Positions 18,571 to 28,033 of a stretch of DNA of 64,000 bases are shown one piece after another. The notes under the pieces were generated by a model. The model was not told the DNA's origin. It was given only the letters and a program-made list of their open reading frames with translations, and ran no database searches. The position numbers and the translations under genes were made by a program. The stretch's first letter is position 1. Each line of letters opens with the position of its first letter. The DNA is from Bradyrhizobium commune (GTDB lineage: Bacteria > Pseudomonadota > Alphaproteobacteria > Rhizobiales > Xanthobacteraceae), in assembly GCF_015624505.1 (NCBI RefSeq), contig NZ_CP061379.1, positions 806,001-870,000 on the forward strand. Direction: 5' to 3'.

Positions 18571-19329
18571 ATGCAACCGACCCCCGATTTCGCTCCCCAA
18601 AAGCTCGCCAAATCGCTGCTCAGGCGGTCGCGGCAGGGGGCGCTGGCAACGCTGATGGCCGGCAGCGGCGATCCCTATTGCTCCCTGGTCAATCTGGCGA
18701 GCCACCCCGATGGCTCGCCTATCCTGCTGATCTCGCGGCTGGCCGTGCATACCAGGAACATCCTGGCTGACGCCCGCGTCTCCCTGATGCTGGACGAGCG
18801 CGCGGCAGGTGATCCCCTGGAAGGCGCCCGGATCATGCTGTCCGGCCGGGCGGAAGAGGCCGGCGCCGAGAAAGATCTGCTTCAGCGGCGGTATCTGAGT
18901 GCCCATCCGTCGGCGGAAGCCTTTGTCGGATTTAAGGATTTCTCGTTCTTCCGGATCAAGCCCACCGGAACCCATCTGGTCGCGGGCTTCGGCCGGATCG
19001 TCGATCTCAAGCCGGAGCAATTCCTCACGGACCTCACTGGCGCAGAGGACCTGCTCGCGGCCGAGGAGGGCGCCGTCGCGCACATGAATGCCGACCATCG
19101 CGATGCGATGGGCCTCTACGCCACAAAGCTCCTGGGCGCGCCCGCGGGCGACTGGCGCTGCACCGGCTGCGATCCGGAGGGCCTCGACATGCAGGATGGC
19201 CAGACCGCGCTGCGGCTGGAATTCCCGGAACGGGTGACTGATGGGACGGCGCTGCGCAAGATGCTGGTCCGGCTTGCCGACGACGCGCGCCAAGACGGAC
19301 GAAACGGCGGGCTAGCCGCGACAAATTGA
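18571..19329 (+). CDS. HugZ-like pyridoxamine-5'-phosphate-oxidase-fold protein
   Basis: 252 residues: an N-terminal split-barrel flavin/heme-binding domain (LLRRSRQGALATL ... ILLISRLAVHTRN) and a C-terminal DUF2470 domain with AHMNADHRDAMGLYA, the arrangement found in HugZ/HutZ heme-utilisation proteins. It may bind or degrade heme, though no heme uptake genes are near. ATG 18571 follows GAGAAAG. It is transcribed away from chvI and lies directly before the TPR-CHAT gene (64-bp gap). Confidence 0.85.
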   Translation: MQPTPDFAPQKLAKSLLRRSRQGALATLMAGSGDPYCSLVNLASHPDGSPILLISRLAVHTRNILADARVSLMLDERAAGDPLEGARIMLSGRAEEAGAEKDLLQRRYLSAHPSAEAFVGFKDFSFFRIKPTGTHLVAGFGRIVDLKPEQFLTDLTGAEDLLAAEEGAVAHMNADHRDAMGLYATKLLGAPAGDWRCTGCDPEGLDMQDGQTALRLEFPERVTDGTALRKMLVRLADDARQDGRNGGLAATN

Positions 19330-19393
19330 ACGCTGCCCCCCATCGCTGCGACCCAACACCGTAACGGTCTTAAGGCTCGCAGCGAGAGGGTTC

Positions 19394-21988
19394 ATGACGC
19401 GTCGTCGTTTGGCATTGGCCGCGGGCCTCGCGCTCGCGATCACCGCATCGCTTGCCACGCCTGGCCTGGCTCAAACGGGCGGTCTTGCCGCACAGAGCGC
19501 GCGGATCAATGCGCTGCGAAGTGCCGGCAAATATGCGGAGGCGCTGCCGCTGGCGCAGGCCATGGTGGCCTCGCTTGAGAAGACCAGTAACAGCCGCGAC
19601 CTCGCCGCCGCGCTCAACAACCTCGGGCAGATTTACGCCGATCAGGGCCATGACGACCAGGCCGAGCCGCTCTACATGCGTGCGATCGCGCTGATGGAGA
19701 AGGGCGCCGGTCTCGACAGCGTCGAGATCGCGCCTTTGCTCAACAATCTCGCCGCGCTCGACCAGCGCCAGGGTCGGTTTGCCGAGGCCGAGCCGTTGTT
19801 CAAGCGCGCGCTCGCCATTCGCGAAAAGGCGCTGTCGCGCGAGCATCCCGACGTCGGCCAGTCCCTCAACAATCTCGCCACGCTCTATGTGAAGCAGGAG
19901 CATTTTGCCGATGCCGAGCCGCTGTTCCAGCGCGCGCTCGCGATCTATCAGAAGGTCGGCGGCCCCGAGCATCCGGCGGTCGCCACGCTTTTGAACAATC
20001 TCGGTCAGGTCTATCGCGACCTCAATCGCGATGCGGATGCCGAGGCGCCGATCAAGCGTTCGCTCGCGATCCGCGAGAAAGTATTGGGACCGGATCATCC
20101 CGATGTCGCGCGCTCGCTGAACAATCTCGCCGGGCTCTACGAGCACCAGCAGCGCTATGCCGATGCCGAGCCGCTCTATCGCCGCGCGTTGGCGATCCGC
20201 GAGAAGGCGCTGGGCCCGGATCATCCGGATGTTGCGACCTCGACCAGCAATCTCGCTTATTTCCTCTACGTCTCCAGCCGGACTGCGGATGCACTGCCGC
20301 TCGCAGAAAAGACGCTTGCGACCGATCGTGCGCAGTTGCGCGTGGTGTTGCCGATCCTGTTCGCCGCGCGGCAGCAACATCTGTTGCCGGACGACAAGGC
20401 ACTGGACGAGGCGCTCGCCGCGATCCAGCGCGGCACGCAATCATCCGCGGCGTCGGCCGTGAACAAGCTTGCCGTGCGCCTCGCGGCCGGCAGCGACCGG
20501 CTCGCCGAGCTCGTGCGCAAGGATCAGGATCTCGCGGCCGAATCCGAGGCGCTCGACAAGGCGATCATCAGCGCGGTGTCGAAACAGGCCGCGCAGCGCG
20601 ACGTCGCGGGCGAGCAGCGCAGCCGCGCGCGGATTGCGGCGATCGCAACCGAGCGCGCCGGCTTGCAGAAGACGCTCGCCGTCGAATTCCCCGATTATGC
20701 CTCGCTCTGCAATCCGCTGCCGCTGACGGTCAAGGATATCCAGCCGCTGCTGGCGAGCGATGAGGCGATGACGATCTATTCCGTCGTCGACAAGCGCAGC
20801 TACGTCATCGCGGTCACACGCGAGGGGATCGACTGGAAGGAGATTCCGCTTGGCGCAGACGCGCTGGCGCAGAAAGTATCGGAGTTCCGCAAAGGCCTCG
20901 ACGTCGGCAAAGCGCGCGACGCCTCCGGCAAATCGGGCTTGTTCGATCTTGCGCGCGCCAACGAGCTCTATGTCAATTTGCTTGGTCCGGTCGAGGCGCT
21001 GGCCAAGGACAAGCGCAGCCTGCTGGTGGTGCCATCGGGTGCGCTGACGGCGTTGCCGTTTCATCTGCTTGTCACCGAGGCGCCGCAAGCTGCCATTCCC
21101 GACACGCTCGAAGGCTATCGCAGCGCCGCCTGGCTGTTGCGGCGTCAGGCGGTCTCGGTGTTGCCCTCGGTGGTCAGCCTGAAATCGCTGCGCGCCTTTG
21201 CGCGCAAGGATCAGGGTGTCAAGCCGATGACCGGCTTTGGCGATCCCGTGTTCAATCCTGCACAAGAAGGTCCCGCTGATCGTCGCGCAGCAGGCGGCAA
21301 GGTGGCCGCGCGCAGCATCGCGACATCAGCCTATACCGACTTCTGGCGCGGCGCCGGCGTCGATCGTGCGCGGCTGGCGCAGGCACTGCCGCAATTGCCC
21401 GACACGGCGGACGAGTTGAGCGCGGTCGCGAGGGACGTCGGCGCGGCCGAGGCCGACATCCATCTTGGCCGCGACGCCAGCGAGGCGACGCTCAAGCGTG
21501 CACCGCTTGCTCAATACAGCATCATCTACTTTGCCACCCACGGGCTCGTGGCCGGCGATATCAAGGGGGTGGGCGAACCGTCGCTCGCGCTCTCCATTCC
21601 CGACCAACCCTCCGAGCTCGACGATGGGCTGCTCACGGCGAGCGAAGTCGCCCAGCTCAAGCTCAACGCGGATTGGGTGGTGCTGTCGGCCTGCAACACC
21701 ATTGCCGGTGACAAGCCCGGAGCCGAAGCCCTGTCGGGCCTGGCGCGTGCGTTCTTCTATGCCGGTGCGCGCGCGCTCCTGGTCTCGCACTGGGCCGTAG
21801 ATTCCGAGGCTGCCACCCGCTTGACCACTTCGACTTTCGATCTGCTCAAAAACGAACCAGGAATTGGTCGTGCCGAAGCCCTGCGGCGCGCGATGTTAAC
21901 GTATGTTGACGACACCTCGTCGCCGCGCAATGCATATCCCGCGATGTGGGCACCATTCGCACTGATCGGCGAGGGCGCCGTCCGATAG
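19394..21988 (+). CDS. Exported TPR-CHAT protein (caspase-like protease domain)
   Basis: 864 residues: signal peptide (about 1-26, LAQ end), about seven 42-residue kinesin-light-chain-type TPR units (about 30-300), a helical linker, and a C-terminal CHAT domain (about 550-864). The catalytic dyad appears intact: His716 in YFATHGLV and Cys767 in VVLSACNTIAG, followed by GLARAFFYAGARALLVSHW. CHAT domains are caspase-related proteases; here the signal peptide places it outside the cytoplasm. Substrate unknown. The TPR part resembles the smaller exported TPR protein at 5797-6759. It has a GAGAGG site before ATG 19394, and lies between the HugZ-like gene and pckA. Confidence 0.9.
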   Translation: MTRRRLALAAGLALAITASLATPGLAQTGGLAAQSARINALRSAGKYAEALPLAQAMVASLEKTSNSRDLAAALNNLGQIYADQGHDDQAEPLYMRAIALMEKGAGLDSVEIAPLLNNLAALDQRQGRFAEAEPLFKRALAIREKALSREHPDVGQSLNNLATLYVKQEHFADAEPLFQRALAIYQKVGGPEHPAVATLLNNLGQVYRDLNRDADAEAPIKRSLAIREKVLGPDHPDVARSLNNLAGLYEHQQRYADAEPLYRRALAIREKALGPDHPDVATSTSNLAYFLYVSSRTADALPLAEKTLATDRAQLRVVLPILFAARQQHLLPDDKALDEALAAIQRGTQSSAASAVNKLAVRLAAGSDRLAELVRKDQDLAAESEALDKAIISAVSKQAAQRDVAGEQRSRARIAAIATERAGLQKTLAVEFPDYASLCNPLPLTVKDIQPLLASDEAMTIYSVVDKRSYVIAVTREGIDWKEIPLGADALAQKVSEFRKGLDVGKARDASGKSGLFDLARANELYVNLLGPVEALAKDKRSLLVVPSGALTALPFHLLVTEAPQAAIPDTLEGYRSAAWLLRRQAVSVLPSVVSLKSLRAFARKDQGVKPMTGFGDPVFNPAQEGPADRRAAGGKVAARSIATSAYTDFWRGAGVDRARLAQALPQLPDTADELSAVARDVGAAEADIHLGRDASEATLKRAPLAQYSIIYFATHGLVAGDIKGVGEPSLALSIPDQPSELDDGLLTASEVAQLKLNADWVVLSACNTIAGDKPGAEALSGLARAFFYAGARALLVSHWAVDSEAATRLTTSTFDLLKNEPGIGRAEALRRAMLTYVDDTSSPRNAYPAMWAPFALIGEGAVR

Positions 21989-22257
21989 ATCGCCTCGCGA
22001 TTGTGCGTCGCAAAAACCCCGGACAACGCTGAATCAAGCGTTTGGTTGCGCGATCATTCGAAATTCTTTGATACACCTGCTCAGGGCAGACATGCGCGAC
22101 GTTTGGCGCGGTCCTTGAATAAACCAAATCCCAAGGGATCAGCTTGGCAACGCCAGCGTTCACCGATATTAGGTCGTCCAACCGAGGCCGGTCGGCCTAT
22201 TATTCACGGTGGCTGCGATGGCAACCAAGCTTGGTAGTGCTGAGTATCGCGGGTTCT

Positions 22258-22263
22258 AGGAGG
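22258..22263 (+). promoter_or_regulatory. Strong ribosome-binding site setting the pckA GTG start
   Basis: AGGAGG lies 7 bp before GTG 22271 and decides the start. The 282-bp gap upstream (21989-22270) holds no repeat that I recognise; the pckA promoter must be in it, but I cannot place it with confidence. Confidence 0.7.
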
Positions 22264-22270
22264 ATTCTTC

Positions 22271-23887
22271 GTGCAAGAGACGGGCGTGCGCAACGGTGCC
22301 TTTGGCGCCGACAAATTCGGCTTAAAGAATCTCAAGCAGGTTCATTGGAACCTCGGCGCACCACAGCTCTATCAATATTCGCTCGCGGCCGGCGAGGCGG
22401 TGCTGTCTGCCGACGGCGCGCTCTGCGCCGACACCGGCGAGTTCACCGGCCGCAGCCCGAAGGACAAGTTCACGGTGCGTGACGCCACCACCGACAAGAA
22501 GATGTGGTGGGCCGGCAACCAGTCGATCACCGCAGAGCAGTTCGAGACGCTCTACCAGGATTTCCTCAAGCACGCCGAAGGCAACAGCCTGTTCGCACAG
22601 GACCTCTACGGCGGCGCCGACCCGGCCTACCGGATCAAGACCCGGGTCTTCACCGAGCTCGCCTGGCACTCGCTGTTCATCCGCACGCTGCTGATCCGCC
22701 CCGAGGCGGTCGAGCTGTCGAGCTTCACGCCGGAGCTCACCATCATCGACATGCCGAGCTTCCGCGCCGATCCGAAGCGCCATGGCTGCAAGTCGGAGAA
22801 CGTCGTCGCGATCGACTTCGCCCGCAAGATCGTGCTGATCGGCGGCTCCTATTATGCCGGCGAGATGAAGAAGTCGGTCTTCACCACGCTGAACTATTAT
22901 CTGCCCGAGCGCGGCGTGATGCCGATGCACTGCTCGGCCAATGTCGGCGCCAAGGGCGATGCCGCGATCTTCTTCGGCCTGTCCGGCACCGGCAAGACCA
23001 CGCTGTCGGCCGACCCCAACCGCACGCTGATCGGTGACGACGAGCACGGCTGGGGCCCGAACGGCATCTTCAATTTCGAGGGCGGCTGCTACGCCAAGTG
23101 CATCAAGCTCTCGCAGGAAGCCGAGCCCGAGATCTTCGCCGCCTCGACCCGCTTCGGCGCGGTGCTCGAGAACTGCGTGCTCGACGAGGACACCCGCGTG
23201 GTGGATTTCGACGACGGCTCCAAGACCGAGAACACGCGTTCGGCCTATCCGCTCGATTTCATCCCGAACGCCTCGCGCACCGGCCGCGCGCCGCAGCCCA
23301 AGAACGTGGTGATGCTCGCCGCCGACGCGTTCGGCGTGCTGCCGCCGATCGCAAAGCTCTCGCCCGCGCAGGCGATGTATCACTTCCTCTCCGGTTACAC
23401 CGCCAAGGTCGCGGGCACCGAGCGCGGTCTCGGCAACGAGCCGCAGCCGGAATTTTCGACCTGCTTCGGCTCGCCCTTCCTGCCGCTCGATCCCAGCGTC
23501 TACGGCAACATGCTGCGCGACCTGATCGCCCAGCACAACGTCGACTGCTGGCTGGTCAACACCGGCTGGACCGGCGGCAAGTATGGCACGGGCTCGCGCA
23601 TGCCGATCAAGGTGACGCGCGCGCTGCTCACCGCCGCGCTCGACGGCTCGCTTCGCAACGTCGAATTCCGCACCGACAAATATTTCGGCTTCGCGGTCCC
23701 GACCGCGCTGCCCGGCGTGCCGAGCGAGATCCTCAACCCAGTCAACACCTGGAAGGACAAGGACGAGTTCGACAAGACCGCGCGTGCGCTGGTCGGCATG
23801 TTCCAGAAGAACTTTGCCAAGTTCGAAGCCCAGGTGGATGCAGAGGTGCGTGCGGCCGCTCCGGACGTGAAGCTCGCGGCGGAGTGA
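22271..23887 (+). CDS. pckA: Phosphoenolpyruvate carboxykinase (ATP)
   Basis: 538 residues, normal for the ATP-dependent enzyme. It contains the kinase-1a P-loop GLSGTGKT (about 236-243), kinase-2 LIGDDEHGW, the [11 protein letters not shown] segment and the C-terminal [10 protein letters not shown]. It converts oxaloacetate plus ATP to phosphoenolpyruvate, the key gluconeogenic step during growth on dicarboxylates, as in symbiosis. Starts with GTG behind a perfect AGGAGG. In many rhizobia pckA directly faces chvI; here the HugZ-like and TPR-CHAT genes lie between them. Confidence 0.98.
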   Translation: MQETGVRNGAFGADKFGLKNLKQVHWNLGAPQLYQYSLAAGEAVLSADGALCADTGEFTGRSPKDKFTVRDATTDKKMWWAGNQSITAEQFETLYQDFLKHAEGNSLFAQDLYGGADPAYRIKTRVFTELAWHSLFIRTLLIRPEAVELSSFTPELTIIDMPSFRADPKRHGCKSENVVAIDFARKIVLIGGSYYAGEMKKSVFTTLNYYLPERGVMPMHCSANVGAKGDAAIFFGLSGTGKTTLSADPNRTLIGDDEHGWGPNGIFNFEGGCYAKCIKLSQEAEPEIFAASTRFGAVLENCVLDEDTRVVDFDDGSKTENTRSAYPLDFIPNASRTGRAPQPKNVVMLAADAFGVLPPIAKLSPAQAMYHFLSGYTAKVAGTERGLGNEPQPEFSTCFGSPFLPLDPSVYGNMLRDLIAQHNVDCWLVNTGWTGGKYGTGSRMPIKVTRALLTAALDGSLRNVEFRTDKYFGFAVPTALPGVPSEILNPVNTWKDKDEFDKTARALVGMFQKNFAKFEAQVDAEVRAAAPDVKLAAE

Positions 23888-23907
23888 GCACTCTATCTTC
23901 AATGCAA

Positions 23908-23938
23908 AAGTGCGGCCGAAAGGCCGCTCTTTTTGTTT
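23908..23938 (+). terminator. Rho-independent terminator of pckA
   Basis: GCGGCC (23912-23917), GAAA tetraloop, GGCCGC (23922-23927) followed by TCTTTTTGTTT, 20-odd bp after the pckA stop. A textbook intrinsic terminator. Confidence 0.88.
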
Positions 23939-23945
23939 GTGTGTT

Positions 23946-24103
23946 CTTCCTTCTCCCCTTGTGGGAGAAGGTGGCGCGAAGCGCCGGATGAGGGGTTCTC
24001 TCCGCGCCTTCAACTGCAAGAGAAGCGTTCGCGGAGAGAACCCCTCACCCGTCTCGTCGCTTCGCGACGAGCCACCCTCTCCCGCAAGGGGAGAGGGGAA
24101 GAG
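23946..24103. repeat. Composite palindromic intergenic repeat, family A copy 2
   Basis: Outer arms TTCTCCCCTTGTGGGAGAAG and CTCTCCCGCAAGGGGAGAGG, with inner arms GGGGTTCTCTCCGCG / CGCGGAGAGAACCCC, so the unit can fold as one long cruciform-like stem. It lies between convergent pckA and the thioesterase gene. Confidence 0.8.
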
Positions 24104-24106
24104 CAA

Positions 24107-24922
24107 CTACGCCTTGAAATAAGCGATCTGCGTGCTCGTCGCGAGCAGCCTTCCGTTCGGCGACCACAGTTCGGCGTTCTGATCGGCGTAGCTCTTGTGC
24201 ATGATCTTCGAATCCGCCGTCGCCAGCACGCGGGTGATGTCTTCGGCCGCGAGCTCTTCAGCGTCGGTGTGGAAATAGGTCGTCAGCGACACCGTGCCGA
24301 ACGGCACCAGCTCGCGTCGCACGTGAAAGATGCGGCCGAAGAAGGCGTCCGACATCGACATCAGCGACAGCATGTCGAGCTTGCGCGGCTCGCGATCGCT
24401 GATCCAGATCTTCGAATAGGTGCTGGCAAGCTCGGCCTGTGGCGGGCCGATCCGCATCTCGCCCTCGACGAAGCGGAATTCATACTGGTTGGCCCAGGCC
24501 GCCTGGATCTTCGGGAACGGCAGCGTCTCCTCGAAGGGCTTTGCGCCCGGATATTGAGCTACCCTGTGCTCCCAGGACGGCCGGCGCTCGGCGAACACGG
24601 CGGTGGCGAGTGTTGCGACCTCGCCGCCGCCTTGCGACAGCTCGACGCTCCAGTGCTGGCTGGAGCGGTTGGCCTTCACAAGCCGCACATCCAGGTCAAA
24701 CGGTCCCTTGGCGATCGGCGCGCAGTAATTGACGGTCAGAGCCAGCGGATCGCCGGCGCATTGTGGATGGTCGATCAGCGCGCGCAGGATGGTCGCGGCC
24801 GTAGCGCCGCCGAACGGGCCGACAAAGGCCCAGTAATCGTCGCTGGTGTGCCCCTGCCAGCTGCTGTCACCCGCGGTGATGCGGGTAGTGTCGTCGAAGG
24901 GGTGCGGGAGCTTGGCGTGCAT
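24107..24922 (-). CDS. Acyl-CoA thioesterase family protein (double hotdog)
   Basis: 271 residues forming two hotdog domains as in TesB-like thioesterases. The N-terminal half has WAFVGPFGGATAATILRAL, and the C-terminal half has DAFFGRIFHVRRELVPFGTVSLTTYFH and ends DQNAELWSPNGRLLATSTQIAYFK, typical of this branch. Predicted to hydrolyse acyl-CoA to free acid plus CoA in the cytoplasm; chain length is unknown. It is monocistronic between pckA and glgP. Confidence 0.85.
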   Translation of the reverse strand: MHAKLPHPFDDTTRITAGDSSWQGHTSDDYWAFVGPFGGATAATILRALIDHPQCAGDPLALTVNYCAPIAKGPFDLDVRLVKANRSSQHWSVELSQGGGEVATLATAVFAERRPSWEHRVAQYPGAKPFEETLPFPKIQAAWANQYEFRFVEGEMRIGPPQAELASTYSKIWISDREPRKLDMLSLMSMSDAFFGRIFHVRRELVPFGTVSLTTYFHTDAEELAAEDITRVLATADSKIMHKSYADQNAELWSPNGRLLATSTQIAYFKA

Positions 24923-25043
24923 TGGTGGTCCTCGGTGCCGACCCCAGCGTCGTCGCGAGCGGTGAGCTGACGCTCATCATATGACAGCCGCCGCCGTCTT
25001 GTTCAATGACGTCGCAGATAATGGAAGTCCACGCTACGGAAAA

Positions 25044-27578
25044 TCAGCTCGCCGCGTCGCGCAGGTCCTCGGCCTCCTGGAACGGCGGCGTGATCGGATT
25101 GACCGGCACGTTCCAGATCTCCTCGGCATATTCGCGGATGGTGCGATCGGAGGAGAACCACGCCATGCGCGCGACGTTGAGGATGGAGGCGCGCGTCCAG
25201 GCCGGTGCCACCTGCCAGCGTGCGTCGACAGAGCGCTGCGCTTCGTAATAGGAATCGAAGTCGGCGCTGACCATGTAATGGTCGAGATAGCGTAGCGCAT
25301 GCGCGATGGATTCGAACCGTCCGGGTTCGCCGGGCGAGAATTCGCCGGCGCCGATCGCATTGATGGCGCGCTGGAGCTTTGGCGATTTGCGGATCACGTC
25401 GGAGGCGTCGAGCCCCTGCTTGCGCCGGATCATCACGTCGCCGGCTTCCATGCCGAAGATCGCGATGTTCTCCACGCCGACATGGTCTCGGATCTCGATA
25501 TTGGCGCCGTCGAGTGTGCCGATGGTGATGGCGCCGTTCAGCGCCAGCTTCATGTTGCCGGTGCCGGAAGCCTCCATGCCGGCGGTCGAGATCTGCTCGG
25601 ACAGATCGGCCGCGGGAATGATGACTTCCGCGAGACTGACATTGTAGTCGGGCAGGAAGGCGACCTTCAACTTGCCGCCGATCGCCGGATCGTTGTTGAC
25701 GACCTCGGCGACGTCGTTGATCAACTTGATGATCAGCTTGGCGTATTTGTAGCTCGCCGCCGCCTTGCCGGCGAAAATCTTGACCCGCGGCACCCAGTTC
25801 GCGTTGGGCTCGTCCTTGATCGACTGGTACAGCGCGACCGTCTCGATGATGTTGAGCAGCTGGCGCTTGTATTCGTGGATGCGCTTGATCTGCACGTCGA
25901 ACAGCGCGCTCGGATCGACCTTGATGCCGAGCCGCTCGCCGATCAGGCGCGCCAGCGCCGCCTTGTTGTGAAGCTTGACGGCGCGGAATTTCTTCTGGAA
26001 CTCGACGTCGCTGGCGCGCGCCTCGATCAGCGACAGCTGCGTCGGATCGTCGAGCACGGCCTCGCCGCAGGTCTCGCGCAACAAATCGGTCAGCTTCGGG
26101 TTCGCCAGCATCAGCCAGCGGCGGAAGGTGATGCCGTTGGTCTTGTTGGTGATGCGGCCGGGATAGAGATGGTTGAGATCGTGGAATACGGTCTCGCGCA
26201 TCAGGTCCGAATGCATCGCCGAGACGCCGTTGATGCGGTGCGAGCCGACGAAGGCGAGCTGGCCCATGCGCACGCGGCGACCGCTCTTCTCGTCGATCAG
26301 CGAGACCGAGGCGCGGAAGTCGATATCGCCGGGCGCGCGCGCCTCGGCAAGCGCGAGATGCTGGACGTTGATGCGGTAGATGATCTCGAGATGCCGCGGC
26401 AACAGTCGCTCGAACAGCTCGACCGGCCAGGTCTCGAGCGCTTCGGGCAGGAGCGTGTGGTTGGTGTAGGACAGTGTCGCGACCGTGATCTTCCAGGCCT
26501 CGTCCCAGCGGAAATTGTGGAGATCGACGAGGATGCGCATCAGCTCGGTGACGGCGAGACTTGGATGCGTGTCGTTGAGCTGCACTGCGACCTTGCTCGA
26601 CAGGCTGCGCAACTGGCCGTCGGACGACAGATGCCGCTTGATGAGATCCTGGAGCGAGGCCGAGACGAAGAAATATTCCTGGCGCAGCCGCAGCTCGCGG
26701 CCCGCCGGGCTTTCGTCGTTCGGATAGAGGAATTTGCAGATCGCTTCGGCGCGCGATTGCTCGGCGCTGGCGCTGACATAGTCGCCCTTGTTGAAGGCGT
26801 CGAGCTTCAACGGATCCGGCGAGCGCGCCGACCACAGCCGCAATGCGTTGACGTGATGGCCGCGCCAGCCGACGATCGGTGTGTCATAGGCGATTGCCTG
26901 CACGGTCTCGCCCGGATGCCAGATCGCGCGGTCTCGGCCCTTGTCGTCGACATGCTCGACGCCGCCGCCGAAATTGACGTCGTAGATCACTTCCGGCCGC
27001 TGCAATTCCCAGGGATTGCCGAAGCCGAGCCATTCGTCCGGATATTCCTGCTGCCAGCCCTGATTGATGATCTGGCGGAACAGGCCGTAGTCATAGCGGA
27101 TGCCGTAGCCGATCGCGGGGATCGACAGCGTCGCCATGCTCTCCATGAAGCAGGCGGCAAGGCGCCCGAGGCCACCATTGCCGAGCGCGGCATCCGGCTC
27201 GCATTTGCGCAGCTCGGGCAGCGAGACGCCGAGATCGCCGAGCGCGACCTCGAAGATCTTCAAGAGCCCCATGTTGTTGAGCGCGTCGGTGAAGAGACGG
27301 CCGATCAGGAATTCGAGCGAGAGATAATAGACGCGCTTGCGGCCTGCGTCGTAGCTGCGCTTCTCGGCGCTGAGCCAGCGGTGCACGATGCGGTCGCGCA
27401 ACGCGAGGGCTGCGGCCTGATACCAGTCGTGCTTGGTCGCCATGCCGGCGTCCTTGCCGATGGCAAGGCGCAGCTTCGCCAGGATCGCACCCTTGATCTC
27501 CGCCAGCGCAAGCTCGTCGATGGGCTGACCGGGGGCCGGGAAATTTGGCTCGAACGATTGATCTTGCAAGGCCGTCAC
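25044..27578 (-). CDS. glgP: Glycogen/maltodextrin phosphorylase
   Basis: About 844 residues, the usual length. It has YYLSLEFLIGR near the N-terminus, the NGGLGRLAACFMES segment, and the pyridoxal-phosphate lysine in EASGTGNMKLALNG. It releases glucose-1-phosphate from alpha-1,4-glucans. Start taken as GTG 27578; TTG 27569 is an alternative with a better-spaced AGGA, and the frame is open to 27614. The other glg genes are not adjacent, so it is a solitary copy. Large open frames in other phases over this gene are composition artefacts. Confidence 0.95.
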   Translation of the reverse strand: MTALQDQSFEPNFPAPGQPIDELALAEIKGAILAKLRLAIGKDAGMATKHDWYQAAALALRDRIVHRWLSAEKRSYDAGRKRVYYLSLEFLIGRLFTDALNNMGLLKIFEVALGDLGVSLPELRKCEPDAALGNGGLGRLAACFMESMATLSIPAIGYGIRYDYGLFRQIINQGWQQEYPDEWLGFGNPWELQRPEVIYDVNFGGGVEHVDDKGRDRAIWHPGETVQAIAYDTPIVGWRGHHVNALRLWSARSPDPLKLDAFNKGDYVSASAEQSRAEAICKFLYPNDESPAGRELRLRQEYFFVSASLQDLIKRHLSSDGQLRSLSSKVAVQLNDTHPSLAVTELMRILVDLHNFRWDEAWKITVATLSYTNHTLLPEALETWPVELFERLLPRHLEIIYRINVQHLALAEARAPGDIDFRASVSLIDEKSGRRVRMGQLAFVGSHRINGVSAMHSDLMRETVFHDLNHLYPGRITNKTNGITFRRWLMLANPKLTDLLRETCGEAVLDDPTQLSLIEARASDVEFQKKFRAVKLHNKAALARLIGERLGIKVDPSALFDVQIKRIHEYKRQLLNIIETVALYQSIKDEPNANWVPRVKIFAGKAAASYKYAKLIIKLINDVAEVVNNDPAIGGKLKVAFLPDYNVSLAEVIIPAADLSEQISTAGMEASGTGNMKLALNGAITIGTLDGANIEIRDHVGVENIAIFGMEAGDVMIRRKQGLDASDVIRKSPKLQRAINAIGAGEFSPGEPGRFESIAHALRYLDHYMVSADFDSYYEAQRSVDARWQVAPAWTRASILNVARMAWFSSDRTIREYAEEIWNVPVNPITPPFQEAEDLRDAAS

Positions 27579-27777
27579 TTCCTGGTCGCGAGAACACCAC
27601 TTAACCCTACGCAACTTGCCCCAACACCGGAACCATCACTGGCGCGGCCGTGCACTGCGCTGGCGTAAAATTATGCAAGGAACGGGCCGGTTTGGGAACC
27701 CGGAAGCGCACGGAGAGCTGCGGATTTGGTGCTAGGCTGGGCGCAGATTCAGCCTTCAGTATGGAGGAGACGCCCCC

Positions 27778-28008
27778 ATGAGACTGCTGATCGAGATCGC
27801 CGCCGCAGCCCTGATCGTCGTCTGCATCGCCACCTCGAGCGCCGCCGTTGCCGCCGGCAAGGGCCGCAGCGCCGATGGCCTCAGCTGCGCCATTTCGCTC
27901 CCGCAAAATGCATCCCCCGCCGCGCGCTGCACCGCCATCAGGCGCCAATGCGGCGGCAAGTTTTACGCGAGCGCATGCGGGGACAGGTTGATGTCGGCGG
28001 CGAATTGA
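27778..28008 (+). CDS. Small exported cysteine-containing protein
   Basis: 76 residues: signal peptide (about 1-26, AVAA end) and a mature part of about 50 residues with four Cys (LSCAISLP, ARCTAIR, RQCGGKF, SACGDR), probably two disulfides. GGAGGAG lies 10 bp before ATG 27778, a strong site. No family recognised. It is isolated between glgP (divergent) and the GIY-YIG element. Confidence 0.65.
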   Translation: MRLLIEIAAAALIVVCIATSSAAVAAGKGRSADGLSCAISLPQNASPAARCTAIRRQCGGKFYASACGDRLMSAAN

Positions 28009-28033
28009 TGGATTAGCCAGCCGCGAAACCGGT

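Noticed and set aside
19394..21988. TPR-CHAT protein as the protease of a CRISPR-linked (craspase) system
   Set aside because: It has a signal peptide, and no cas gene or array is present anywhere in the window.
25299..27668. 789-codon open frame opposite glgP
   Set aside because: It overlaps glgP, which has all family motifs; the long frame comes from codon bias.
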